A stretch of DNA of 46,286 nt. Origin: Acidobacteriota bacterium (GTDB lineage: Bacteria; Acidobacteriota; Blastocatellia; UBA7656). The stretch covers positions 1 through 46,286 of the forward strand of contig JACQDB010000154.1 of assembly GCA_016201275.1 (NCBI GenBank). Reading direction: 5' to 3'. Below, piece after piece: positions 15,761-23,688 of the stretch (its first letter is position 1; every line of letters starts with the position of its first letter). The notes beneath the pieces were generated by a model that worked only from the letters and a program-made list of their open reading frames with translations, searched no databases and had not been told where the DNA came from. Both the position numbers and the translations under genes were made by a program.

Positions 15761-17278
15761 TTAGCGCTTACTCCCTGCGCTGTCGGCCTTCGGATCAGGC
15801 TTCCAGCGTAATATGGGTTTGCGCGCCGCGCCCACTTCATCAAGTCTGCCGACTTTCGTCGTATGAGGAGCTTGTTTGAGGAGGTCTGCATCTTCAGCGG
15901 CTTCCTGATTAATTGATCTCATAGCGTCTATGAACAAATCAAGCTCTTCACGGCTTTCGGTCTCCGTAGGCTCAACCATTAGTGCGCCATGTACAATGAG
16001 TGGAAAGGACATGGTAGGCGGATAAAATCCGTAATCAATCAAGCGTTTCGCTATGTCCACATTCTTGATGCCGTGCTTCAATTGGTATTTATCGGAGAAC
16101 ACCACTTCGTGCATCAACGCGCCGGGATAGGCGATTTCATAAGTGTCCTGCAAATGATGAGCAATATAATTGGCGTTTAACACGGCGGTCTCCGTGGCTT
16201 CACGCAAGCCCGTGTCGCCGTGCGTCAAGATATAACTCAAAGCGCGCACCAGTACCCCGAAGTTGCCATGAAAAGCGCGCAGACGGCCTACGGATTGCGG
16301 ACGATCAAAATTGAAAAAGAGCTTGTTGTCTGCGCCGCGCTCGACTCTGGGGAAGGGCAGATACGGCTCAAGCTCTGCGGTCACGGCCACAGGCCCAGCG
16401 CCGGGGCCGCCGCCACCGTGCGGCGTCGAAAAAGTTTTGTGCAGATTCATGTGCATCACGTCTATGCCGAAATCGCCGGGACGCGCCACGCCCACCAGCG
16501 CGTTCATGTTCGCGCCGTCCATATAAACCAGACCGCCGCCCTCGTGCATGATGCGGCACACCTCGATGATGTTCTCTTCAAATTTTCCCAGCGTGTTTGG
16601 ATTAGTGAGCATCAATGCGGCTACGTCTTCATTCATCATGGCGCGCAGTGCCGCCAGGTCGGTGACGCCTTCATTAGTTGAAGGCACAGTTTCCACAGTG
16701 TAGCCGCAGATGATGGCCGAAGCCGGATTGGTGCCGTGCGCCGAATCGGGAATCAAAACTTTCTTGCGCGGATTGCCGCGAGCGGTCAAACAGGCACGAA
16801 TCATCATTATACCAGTCAGTTCGCCCTGCGCTCCGGCTGCCGGTTGCAACGTCACTGCGGCAAGCCCGGTGATCTGCGCCAACGCTTCTTCGAGATGGCG
16901 GATGATTTCGATAGCGCCTTGGGCGTAAGCGTCCGGCGTCAACGGGTGAAGATTGGCGATGCCTTCCAGCCGCGCCAGCTTTTCATTGATGCGCGGATTG
17001 TACTTCATGGTGCAGGAACCGAGCGGATACATCCCGGTGTCCACGCCGTAGTTCCACGTTGACAAGCGCGTGAAGTGACGAATCACATCCACTTCGGAAA
17101 GTTCCGGCATTCCTTCGAGGCCATCATCGCGGACGAATTTTTTATCGAGAAGATCGGCCTGCTCCGGCACGTCGAGTTTGGGAATCGCGTAGCCTATGCG
17201 TCCGGTTCTGGATTCTTCAAAGAGCAGTCCTTCGTTCTGCACGATGTGGGTTGTCGCTTTTTTAATTCGGTTATTCAT
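15761..17278 (-). CDS. gcvPB: Glycine dehydrogenase (decarboxylating) subunit 2
   Basis: 505 residues, normal for the C-terminal half of a split P-protein. The PLP-binding lysine is Lys281 in HMNLHKTFSTPHGGGGPGAG. Other family marks are YPLGSCTMKYNPR, LQPAAGAQGELTG, DSAHGTNPASA and YMDGANMNALVG. With GcvPA it forms the PLP enzyme that decarboxylates glycine and passes the aminomethyl group to lipoylated GcvH. It is the last gcv gene of a minus-strand cluster and is separated from gcvPA by a DUF4351 gene. No good Shine-Dalgarno site precedes ATG 17278. gcvT is not in the window. Confidence 0.96.
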   Translation of the reverse strand: MNNRIKKATTHIVQNEGLLFEESRTGRIGYAIPKLDVPEQADLLDKKFVRDDGLEGMPELSEVDVIRHFTRLSTWNYGVDTGMYPLGSCTMKYNPRINEKLARLEGIANLHPLTPDAYAQGAIEIIRHLEEALAQITGLAAVTLQPAAGAQGELTGIMMIRACLTARGNPRKKVLIPDSAHGTNPASAIICGYTVETVPSTNEGVTDLAALRAMMNEDVAALMLTNPNTLGKFEENIIEVCRIMHEGGGLVYMDGANMNALVGVARPGDFGIDVMHMNLHKTFSTPHGGGGPGAGPVAVTAELEPYLPFPRVERGADNKLFFNFDRPQSVGRLRAFHGNFGVLVRALSYILTHGDTGLREATETAVLNANYIAHHLQDTYEIAYPGALMHEVVFSDKYQLKHGIKNVDIAKRLIDYGFYPPTMSFPLIVHGALMVEPTETESREELDLFIDAMRSINQEAAEDADLLKQAPHTTKVGRLDEVGAARKPILRWKPDPKADSAGSKR

Positions 17279-17319
17279 TATGGTGTTTCGATCAAAGATT
17301 AAGCATTTGTCGCGTTGAC

Positions 17320-17577
17320 TCAGTGTGCAATGGTCTGTTTATTCAACCAGTTTTTGAGGTCGTCTTGACTGCGAAAACCGAACAAGGCTTCACCTAACGC
17401 CTCTATCTGCTTTTGCGGCAGACGGTCAATTTGTTTCTTCGCCTTGGCGTTGAGTTTGCCCAGCAATTTGGTTAATTGCCGCATCACCAAACGGCGCTCG
17501 CCTTCCAAGCGACCTTCACGCTTGCCTTCCAATCTGCCTTCTTCAAGAATCTCCTGATAAATCACCGATTCCCGCAT
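17320..17577 (-). CDS. Small DUF4351 protein inserted between gcvPA and gcvPB
   Basis: 85 residues from ATG 17577, with a perfect Shine-Dalgarno site AAAGGAGG four bases upstream. The sequence MRESVIYQEILEEGRLEGKR then EGRLEGERRLVMRQLTKLLG is the usual charged repeat linker, and QIEALGEALFGFRSQDDLKN is the DUF4351 end, as at 379-843. Such short stand-alone proteins correspond to the C-terminus of Rpn/YhgA-like proteins; their function is unknown. It lies 51 bp after gcvPA and 41 bp before gcvPB in the same direction, so it must be transcribed with them. Its position breaks a pair whose subunits are needed in equal amounts. Confidence 0.8.
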   Translation of the reverse strand: MRESVIYQEILEEGRLEGKREGRLEGERRLVMRQLTKLLGKLNAKAKKQIDRLPQKQIEALGEALFGFRSQDDLKNWLNKQTIAH

Positions 17578-17628
17578 AACGCCTCCTTTGAAAATGGTCG
17601 GCGTTTTTGCCAAACCAATTCTCTACTT

Positions 17629-18978
17629 TCAAAAGAACACGCCGGAGGCGGCATCATCGAGCGCCTTGACCAGTTGATCTATCGCCGCTTTCTTGGTGGT
17701 TTCGGTCACGCATACCAATAGCGCGTCGCTCATCTGCGGGTAATAACGCTCAAGCGCCAGACCGCCGACGATCTTTTTATTGAGCAGACGATTGGCGATG
17801 AGGTTTGCCGGTTGCGGCGTTTTGACTACGAATTCATTGAAGAAAGGCGCGGCAAACGGCAAGCTGTAGCCATCGAGTTTGGCGATTTCATTGGCGGCGT
17901 AATGCGCCTTCTGCAAATTCTGCTGCGCCACTTCCTGCACGCCTTTGCGCCCCATCGTCGCCAAATAAATCGTTGCCATCAAGGCAAACAAGCCTTGATT
18001 GGTGCAGATGTTCGAGGTCGCTTTTTCGCGGCGTATATGTTGTTCGCGGGTCGAAAGCGTCAACACATAACCGCGCCGCCCTTGTTGGTCTTTGGTTTCG
18101 CCAACTAAACGACCGGGCATCTGGCGTATGTATTTTTCCAGCGTCGCAAACATACCGCAGTACGGGCCGCCGTAGCTTAAAGGAATGCCGAACGACTGGC
18201 CCTCGGCAACTACTATGTCCGCGCCGCACGCGCCGGGCGATTGCAACGCGCCGAAACTCATCGCTTCGGCAACCGCGACAATCAACAACGCGCCGACCTG
18301 ATGCGCGGCGTCGGCAAGGGCTTGCAAATCTTCTATGCAACCGAAGAAGTTGGGCGATTGCACGACGATTGCCGCCGTCTCTTGATCGGCTTTCACGGCG
18401 TTCACATCCAGCGCGCCGCTTTCGCTGTGCGGCACATAATCAAAGGTCAAGCCCATGTGCCGGGTGTAGAGTTCGACGACTTCGCGGTAGTGCGGATGCA
18501 CCGAATCAGCAATGATAAATTGATCGCGCCGGGTGATGCGTTGCGCCATCAACACCGCTTCGGCCAACCCCGTCGAACCGTCATAAAGCGAAGCGTTGGC
18601 GACTTCCATACCCGTCAACTGACAAGTCATGGTTTGAAATTCGAAGATGTATTGCAGCGTGCCTTGCGAAAGTTCTGGTTGATAAGGGGTGTAGGCGGTG
18701 AAAAACTCCGAGCGCGAAATCAGCGAGTCTATGATGACCGGTATGAAATGCGAATACGCGCCCGCGCCGAGAAAGGCTTGAAAGTCAGTGGCGTTTTTTG
18801 CCGCCAGATCGCGGAAGTAAGCGATGAGGTCTGGCTCGCTCATCGCTTCTCCTATGCCGATAGGCGTGTTCAACCTGAGAGCTTCAGGAATCTGTTGAAA
18901 GAGTTCGGCGATGTTGGTTCTGCCGATGTCGCTCAACATGGCGGCGCGCTCGTCCGGCGAGTTGGGAATGTATCTCAT
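17629..18978 (-). CDS. gcvPA: Glycine dehydrogenase (decarboxylating) subunit 1
   Basis: 449 residues, the normal length for the N-terminal half of a split P-protein. Recognisable blocks are RYIPNSPDERAAML, FLGAGAYSHFIPVIID, FFTAYTPYQPELSQGTLQYI, EFQTMTCQLTGMEVANAS, YDGSTGLAEA and RQMPGRLVGETKDQQGRRG. It pairs with GcvPB. It begins 6 bp after gcvH, so the two are surely co-transcribed, and translation may be coupled. Confidence 0.96.
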   Translation of the reverse strand: MRYIPNSPDERAAMLSDIGRTNIAELFQQIPEALRLNTPIGIGEAMSEPDLIAYFRDLAAKNATDFQAFLGAGAYSHFIPVIIDSLISRSEFFTAYTPYQPELSQGTLQYIFEFQTMTCQLTGMEVANASLYDGSTGLAEAVLMAQRITRRDQFIIADSVHPHYREVVELYTRHMGLTFDYVPHSESGALDVNAVKADQETAAIVVQSPNFFGCIEDLQALADAAHQVGALLIVAVAEAMSFGALQSPGACGADIVVAEGQSFGIPLSYGGPYCGMFATLEKYIRQMPGRLVGETKDQQGRRGYVLTLSTREQHIRREKATSNICTNQGLFALMATIYLATMGRKGVQEVAQQNLQKAHYAANEIAKLDGYSLPFAAPFFNEFVVKTPQPANLIANRLLNKKIVGGLALERYYPQMSDALLVCVTETTKKAAIDQLVKALDDAASGVFF

Positions 18979-18984
18979 GAAAAT

Positions 18985-19380
18985 TTACTCTGCGGCCTCT
19001 GATTTAATGTAGTCCTCGTATTCGATGCTGCTCAACAAACTGTCGGCCTGGGCGGAGTCATCCATGCGCACGACGATCATCCAACCGCTGCCGTAAGGGT
19101 CTTCGTTGACTTTTTCGGGGGCGTCGTTGAGCGCGTCGTTGACTTCGACGACCGCGCCGCTGATCGGCATATAGATTTCGCTGACCGCTTTGACGCTTTC
19201 GACGGAACCGAAAGGCTCGGACGATTCAAACTTATCGCCTACTTTGGGCAACTCGACATAGACGACATCGCCGAGTTGATTTTGGGCGTGGTCGGTGATG
19301 CCTATGGTTGCCAGATCGCCTTTGATTCGCACCCATTCGTGGTCTTTGGTATAGCTGAGTTCTTCGGGAATATTTGACAT
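18985..19380 (-). CDS. gcvH: Glycine cleavage system H protein
   Basis: 131 residues. The lipoylated lysine is Lys64 in [47 protein letters not shown] and [15 protein letters not shown] complete the family pattern. It shuttles the aminomethyl intermediate between P-protein, T-protein and L-protein. First gene of the visible cluster, with GAGG before ATG 19380. I looked for a glycine riboswitch in the leader and did not find one. Confidence 0.96.
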   Translation of the reverse strand: MSNIPEELSYTKDHEWVRIKGDLATIGITDHAQNQLGDVVYVELPKVGDKFESSEPFGSVESVKAVSEIYMPISGAVVEVNDALNDAPEKVNEDPYGSGWMIVVRMDDSAQADSLLSSIEYEDYIKSEAAE

Positions 19381-19572
19381 TGTTGTTTTCCTCTTTGTCT
19401 TGCTGTGTTGTCAATGAACCAATCGCTCATACGGTTGGTTGCTGCTGTACGGAAGCCCGATGTTAGTCATCGTTGAGCTATTGAAACTTGACCATAACAT
19501 TATTGTCAACGCCAACCAAAATAAAATTTATATGTCGAGGGAAATATTTTCATCGGCGGTCAATAAAGCGAA

Positions 19573-19601
19573 AGTATAGTCAAGCAAACGACGCAGTTCA
19601 A
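19573..19601 (-). promoter_or_regulatory. Candidate promoter of the gcv cluster
   Basis: Minus strand TTGAAC (19601-19596), 17 bp, TATACT (19578-19573). It would give a leader of about 185 nt before gcvH. The boxes are good, but a second TTGACA-like box lies closer to the gene without a convincing -10, so the choice is open. Confidence 0.4.
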
Positions 19602-19982
19602 ATCCCGCGCTTTTGTCGGCAGAGAAAAAGACGCCATGAAAATCTGGTCATGCTGTGGTCGTCTCAGGATGCCTTTGATTCAGTAAGAGAGCAGCAGAAC
19701 GCGAAAATCTCGCAACCGTTTCAACGGTTTTGCTTTGCCGAAGAAGAAAGACTATTTCCCCGGTTAGGCAACAGTTGCGATGCTACGTTGACACCGCGCT
19801 CCGGCATGGTGTTACAGAAAAGTCTGATAGTTGGTTTGCGAGAACAAAAATGATTTGGGGATGAAAAGCGGAGCCGCAGGTTGCTGACTGTCTGGGTTCG
19901 TGACCGCTGATAGCGAACCTCTTTGCGAAAAAAAAGCGCGGCAAGCGAGTCGGCTTATCCGTTCGCTGCCGCCGTCGAGCGG
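19602..19982. other. Non-coding stretch, nothing identified
   Basis: A 121-codon plus-strand frame crosses this region, but it has no ribosome site, no family resemblance and irregular composition. I do not call a gene. Confidence 0.5.
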
Positions 19983-20010
19983 CCTTATAGCGAATTTCAT
20001 TTGCCCACGA
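19983..20010 (-). repeat. Partial copy of the cttatagcg element
   Basis: ccttatagcgaatttcattt and the next few bases match, inverted, the right end of the element at 10803-10901 with only a few differences over 27 bp. The remainder of the element is absent or too diverged to see. Confidence 0.6.
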
Positions 20011-20042
20011 TTACTGAGCGGCAGGAGTGGTTTTGTGATGCC

Positions 20043-20089
20043 CAAAAAGTGCCAAGCCCTATATTCACGCTGCCGTGAATATAGGGCTT
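20043..20089 (-). terminator. Terminator of the tRNA-Asn gene
   Basis: A 16-bp perfect stem (20054-20069 with 20074-20089, four-base loop) followed on the minus strand, after five bases, by TTTTT. It lies 12 bp beyond the tRNA 3' end. Confidence 0.85.
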
Positions 20090-20100
20090 GCTGAGGAAAT

Positions 20101-20175
20101 TGGCTCCTGAGGTAGGATTCGAACCTACAACCCTCCGGTTAACAGCCGGATGCTCTACCATTGAGCTACTCAGGA
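20101..20175 (-). tRNA. tRNA-Asn (anticodon GTT)
   Basis: A full cloverleaf reads on the minus strand: acceptor TCCTGAG/CTCAGGA, D-arm with AGCTCAATGGTAGAGC, anticodon arm CCGGCTGTTAACCGG with GTT, T-arm GTAGGTTCGAATCCTAC. The discriminator base is G, and CCA is encoded (20103-20101). It has its own promoter and terminator. Confidence 0.97.
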
Positions 20176-20202
20176 ATAAATCCTTCATCTGAAGGAAGCG
20201 TT

Positions 20203-20232
20203 AAAGTAGCAAATCCTCTGCAAATATGTCAA
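20203..20232 (-). promoter_or_regulatory. Promoter of tRNA-Asn
   Basis: Minus strand TTGACA (20232-20227), 18 bp, TACTTT (20208-20203), preceded by TGC. The tRNA begins 27 bp after the -10 box. Confidence 0.8.
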
Positions 20233-20336
20233 CGCTTGAGGAAAAATTCTTGATGGACTTGGTGACTTTGCCAGCATCGAGAGCGAAGCCTTCGTTCGCA
20301 GAGCAGGAAATTTCAGTGCGACAAAAGCCGCGAAAA

Positions 20337-20366
20337 TTGACGCTATGCGAACGGCGGTGCTAGACT
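20337..20366 (+). promoter_or_regulatory. Promoter of the Trm112-GT9-heptose kinase operon
   Basis: TTGACG (20337-20342), 18 bp, TAGACT (20361-20366), preceded by TGC. The string tgctagact is identical to that in the lptF-lptG promoter. Transcription would start near 20373, about 23 nt before the GTG start. Confidence 0.7.
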
Positions 20367-20395
20367 TGTGCGCGCATACAGAAGGGAGGAAGAAG

Positions 20396-20572
20396 GTGCC
20401 GATCAGTGAAATCCTATTGGAAATATTGATTTGTCCGCTTTGCAAAGTGAAGGTCGAATTGACAGCCGATGCCAGCGGTTTGAAATGTCCTGAGTGTCGG
20501 CGCGTCTATCCGGTGCGCGATGAACTGCCGGTGATGTTGCCGGACGAGGCGATCATCGAAGGAGCGGCTTGA
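20396..20572 (+). CDS. Trm112 family protein
   Basis: 58 residues starting with GTG 20396, with GGGAGGA five bases upstream; the ATG at 20345 overlaps the promoter and is rejected. Family marks: ISEILLEILICPLCKVKVEL and LKCPECRRVYPVRDELPVML, with two CPxC pairs forming a zinc-ribbon-like core. In eukaryotes Trm112 activates methyltransferases. Bacterial homologues are small and often encoded next to cell-envelope sugar genes, as here. Its stop overlaps the start of the next gene. Confidence 0.9.
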   Translation: MPISEILLEILICPLCKVKVELTADASGLKCPECRRVYPVRDELPVMLPDEAIIEGAA

Positions 20573-21708
20573 TTTCCATCACCCCTCATGAAACAGCGGC
20601 AGGCGCAGGGCTGGATTGGGCGCGCCTGCACAACGTCTTGCTGGTGCGGTTGCGCTCGATTGGCGATACGGTATTGATGACGCCCTGCCTTGAGGCCATC
20701 AAAACTTTGCGAAATGATATAGCCATCACCGTTATTTCTGAGCCGCTCGCCGCGCCACTTCTCGAAGATCATCCGTTGGTTGACCGACTGCTGATCGCCG
20801 ATGAAAGCTTTATCGCTCGCGCCCGCTTAATTCGTCTGCTGCGCCGTTCGCACTTTGATGTTGCCATCAATCTGCACGGCGGCTCAACGGCTGCGCTCAT
20901 CGCCAGACTGTCGGGCGCTTCGCACACCGTGGGTTATGCCGATTATAAACATTCGCGCCTGCTGACCATGCGCGCTCCTGCGCCCGATGTCATCCTTCAA
21001 CGTGCGGCGATTCACAGCGTCGAGCAACAACTGGCGCTGCTCTATTGGGCAGGGCTTGAAACTGCCCAGACGCCGCCGCCATTAAGCTTGACGATCAATC
21101 CGGCGGCAGCGCAACGAGTGAGCGAACGCCTGCACGCTTGTGGCATCAAGCGCGCTGTCAATCAAGAGGCGGAGGCCGCCAATCGTTTTGCCATCATTGC
21201 TCCGGCGGCGGCGCTGGAAACCAAGCGCTGGTCGGCGAATCGCTTCGCGCAGGTAGTCAATCATTTGAGCAACCACTGGAAATTGCCGTGTGTGGTGATC
21301 GCCGGACGCGAGCAGGAAGCGATTGCTCACAAGGTTGCTTCGCTCTCGCTGGCCAGGCCGCAGGTTTTGACCGGCTTGAGTCTGCAAGAGTTGATGGTGT
21401 TGATTCAGCTTGGCGAACTATTTGTTGGCAATGACAGCGGACCTATGCACATTGCGGCGGCCTTCAATCGCCCGGTGGTCAGCATCTTCGGAGCCTCGAA
21501 CCCGGAAGTCTGGCGTCCGTGGACGAGCGCGCCGACACGCGTGGTGACGGCAGCGGACCACTATCAAGAAACCCTACATCAGCCGACGAAGAGGGCCGAT
21601 GAGGCGGCCAGCCGCATACGGAAAATTCCTGTCAGCGCGGTGACTTCTGCCATTGATGAAGTCTTGAAAGAGGCTACAGGAGTCGGTTTCAAGGCGAAGG
21701 CAAGTTAG
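20569..21708 (+). CDS. Glycosyltransferase family 9 (heptosyltransferase-like)
   Basis: 379 residues. GT9 marks are NVLLVRLRSIGDTVLMTPCL at about 22-41, DVAINLHGG, the UDP/ADP-sugar-binding part FAIIAPAAALETKRW, and LFVGNDSGPMHIAAAF followed by RPVVSIFGASNPEVWRPW. Family members transfer heptose to the LPS core. The heptose-7-phosphate kinase gene immediately downstream supports an ADP-heptose donor. Start: TTG 20569 overlaps the Trm112 stop (TTGA), and AAGGAG at 20559-20564 lies inside Trm112, so translation is likely coupled. The exact acceptor is unknown. Confidence 0.9.
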   Translation: MISITPHETAAGAGLDWARLHNVLLVRLRSIGDTVLMTPCLEAIKTLRNDIAITVISEPLAAPLLEDHPLVDRLLIADESFIARARLIRLLRRSHFDVAINLHGGSTAALIARLSGASHTVGYADYKHSRLLTMRAPAPDVILQRAAIHSVEQQLALLYWAGLETAQTPPPLSLTINPAAAQRVSERLHACGIKRAVNQEAEAANRFAIIAPAAALETKRWSANRFAQVVNHLSNHWKLPCVVIAGREQEAIAHKVASLSLARPQVLTGLSLQELMVLIQLGELFVGNDSGPMHIAAAFNRPVVSIFGASNPEVWRPWTSAPTRVVTAADHYQETLHQPTKRADEAASRIRKIPVSAVTSAIDEVLKEATGVGFKAKAS

Positions 21709-21746
21709 GAGCCGAGGGCAGAGTCACAAGCCGCCTGTTGAGAACC

Positions 21747-22727
21747 ATGTTTATTTTGAAGCGCCAGCGTGCCGCAGAAATCACCGCAGCCTTTGCCGGT
21801 AAGCGCATTATCGTCCTCGGCGATTTGATGCTTGATGAATTTATTTTCGGGCGTGTGCGGCGCATCTCGCCGGAAGCGCCCGTGCCGGTCGTCGAAGTCG
21901 AACGCCAGACCCTGACTTTAGGTGGCGCGGGCAATGTGGTGTCGAATCTGGTGGCGCTTGGCGCAAGCCCTATGCCTCTGGGCGTGGTTGGCGATGACGC
22001 CGATGCCGAACGTATGCGCTTCGCTTTTCAAAAAGCCGGAGTCAATCTGGACAGCCTTGTCGTGGATGCCAAACGGCCTACGACCTTAAAGACCCGCATC
22101 ATCGCGCACAATCAACAGGTCGTGCGCGCCGACCGCGAGAACTGCAAAGCGATTGCGCCGGAGATCGAAGAGGGCTTGCTTGCGGTCTTTCGCCGCGAGA
22201 TGGCGCAAGCGGATGCGTTGATTGTTTCGGATTACAACAAAGGTTTGTTGACCGCTCGGTTGCTGGCCGAAGTTTTATCGCTTGCACGCGAGCGCGAGTT
22301 GACGGTTTGTCTCGATCCGAAGAGGCGAAGTTTCGCCCACTATCAACCGCTCACCGTCATCACGCCCAATCATCAGGAAGCCAGCGAAGCCTCCGGCATA
22401 ACCATTGAAGATGACGCCAGTTTGATTGAAGCGGGACAGCAAATTCTGCACTCGCTGGATTGTCGCGCTGCTTTGATTACCCGTGGCGAAGAGGGCATGG
22501 CGTTGTTTACCGATGATGGCGCAGTCACGCGCATTCCTACGGTGGCGCGTGAAGTTTATGATGTGACGGGCGCAGGCGATACGGTGATTGCGACCTTGAC
22601 GCTGGCGCTGGCAAGCGGCGCGTCATACGTGGAATCGGCAGTGCTGGCCAATCACGCTGCCGGAGTCGTGGTCGGCAAACTCGGAACCGCGACCGTCAGT
22701 CGTGATGAATTGCTGGCAACGATTTGA
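21747..22727 (+). CDS. rfaE1: D-glycero-beta-D-manno-heptose-7-phosphate kinase
   Basis: 326 residues from ATG 21747 (TTG 21738 is also in frame). It is a PfkB/ribokinase-fold enzyme with the RfaE1-type N-terminus RIIVLGDLMLDEFIFGRVRR, ISPEAPVPVV, LGGAGNVVSNLVALGA, then SDYNKGLL, ITPNHQEA and the catalytic loop DVTGAGDTV with Asp278. It phosphorylates heptose-7-phosphate at C1 on the way to ADP-heptose. The nucleotidyltransferase half found in HldE is absent, so RfaE2 must be separate. It forms an operon with the GT9 gene. Confidence 0.92.
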   Translation: MFILKRQRAAEITAAFAGKRIIVLGDLMLDEFIFGRVRRISPEAPVPVVEVERQTLTLGGAGNVVSNLVALGASPMPLGVVGDDADAERMRFAFQKAGVNLDSLVVDAKRPTTLKTRIIAHNQQVVRADRENCKAIAPEIEEGLLAVFRREMAQADALIVSDYNKGLLTARLLAEVLSLARERELTVCLDPKRRSFAHYQPLTVITPNHQEASEASGITIEDDASLIEAGQQILHSLDCRAALITRGEEGMALFTDDGAVTRIPTVAREVYDVTGAGDTVIATLTLALASGASYVESAVLANHAAGVVVGKLGTATVSRDELLATI

Positions 22728-22796
22728 ATCGGCGCAAACGCATCAAGTGCATGACCATACAGATGCACGACCACGCAGAAGCAAACGGCAGACGCT

Positions 22797-22921
22797 AGAG
22801 CGGTTTTTGTTTGAGATTACGGAAACCTCAAACCCGTTGAGCGACGGTCGAAGACCTTGGCGCGGTCCAAGACCGTTGCTCAACGATAGGGGGTTCCGTA
22901 CACACATATGCAAACCGCTCT
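22797..22921. repeat. MITE-like element, copy B
   Basis: 125 bp with ends agagcggttt (22797-22806) and aaaccgctct (22912-22921) and the same interior as copy A, including gagattacggaaacctcaaa and the gttgagc...gctcaac hairpin. Confidence 0.8.
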
Positions 22922-22927
22922 GGAGAG

Positions 22928-23017
22928 GCGGCACACCAAGATTCGGTATGAGCGCCGCGACGTGATGAACAGTCATGCGGTGCGCCAAGTTTCATCTCCC
23001 GAATCTTGGTGTGCCGC
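22928..23017. repeat. 90-bp element with 19-bp perfect inverted ends
   Basis: gcggcacaccaagattcgg (22928-22946) is exactly complementary to 22999-23017. The element begins 6 bp after MITE copy B. It is non-coding, and no second copy was seen in the window. Confidence 0.75.
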
Positions 23018-23059
23018 GTATATAGTAGTGTCCTAATCGTATGGTGCGGTTGGATCGCT

Positions 23060-23310
23060 CACGCAGTGAGCGCAAGCATAAAGCCACGGAGGGTACCCGG
23101 TGGACGAACACCCAGCCATATGGTTAGTCCGCCAAGCGGGTGTAAGCATAAAGCCACGGGTGTTAGCCCGCGAAGCGGGTGTAAGCATAAAGCCACGGGT
23201 GTTAGCCCGCGAAGCGGGTGTAAGCATAAAGCCACGGGCGTCAGCCCGCGAAGCGGGTGTAAGCATAAAGCCACGGGCGTCAGCCCGTGGACGAACGCCC
23301 AGCCGTATGG
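23060..23310. repeat. Tandem array of 39-bp units
   Basis: Four near-identical 39-bp units start at 23140, 23179, 23218 and 23257 (gtgtaagcataaagccacgg followed by g(t/c)gt(t/c)agcccgcgaagcgg). A diverged unit lies around 23070, and closing segments with cccagcc(a/g)tatggttag lie on both sides. As 39 is a multiple of three, all six frames stay open and give false repeat proteins on both strands. Units are direct repeats with no unique spacers, so this is not CRISPR. Confidence 0.85.
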
Positions 23311-23560
23311 TTAGCCCGCGCAGCGGGTGATAGATAATTGGCTATCACCCGCTGCGCGGGCTAGGAGGCAATCACGACCTGCCTACCCAGCGCTGACGCA
23401 CTGGGCTTTAGGCTGTCACCCGCTGCGCGGGCTAGGAGGCAATGACGATTAGCACACCCAGCGCTTGATGCGGCCACCCGTTGCGCGGGTTATCACCACC
23501 TGCCTCCCCAGCGCTGACGCACTGGGCTTTAGGCTGTCACCCGCTGCGTGGGCTGTCACG
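23311..23560. repeat. Cluster of palindromic cccgctgcgcggg units
   Basis: Several units combine cccagcgctgacgcactggg with ggctgtcacccgctgcgcgg (23385-23433, 23507-23552, partial ones at 23341 and 23456). The same unit opens the window at 5-53. Together with the 39-bp array it fills most of the 960 bp between the heptose kinase and the dehydrogenase; the remaining bases, 23561-23688, are an ordinary upstream region. Confidence 0.8.
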
Positions 23561-23688
23561 ACTCGTCACAACTTTAGGCCCCTACCGCTTCTCTTTGACA
23601 CGCTTTCAGGAAAGTAGTTTCATATACCTTCACGTCTGTAGTAACGAGAGTGAGGCGAAATCAAAAATCATAACGGAGTAATCATTAC

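Noticed and set aside
19381-19566. Glycine riboswitch upstream of gcvH
   Set aside because: The leader lacks the paired aptamer pattern and conserved purine-rich joints of glycine riboswitches. Only a short accgccga string was seen.
19488-19853. 121-codon plus-strand frame
   Set aside because: No Shine-Dalgarno site, no domain, and an amino-acid pattern typical of translated non-coding sequence; a minus-strand promoter candidate lies inside it.
23140-23295. Possible CRISPR array
   Set aside because: The 39-bp units are contiguous with no unique spacers, and no cas gene is in the window.
23006-23330. Open frames of 70-100 codons on both strands with repeated SIKPRVLAREAGV- and LCLHPLRGLTPV-type sequences
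   Set aside because: They result from translation of the 39-bp direct repeats, whose length is a multiple of three. All frames are open, none has a ribosome site, and both strands cannot be coding in the same way.
23595-23628. Promoter for the UDP-sugar dehydrogenase (TTGACA with TATACC)
   Set aside because: The boxes are 22 bp apart, too far for a normal sigma-70 promoter.
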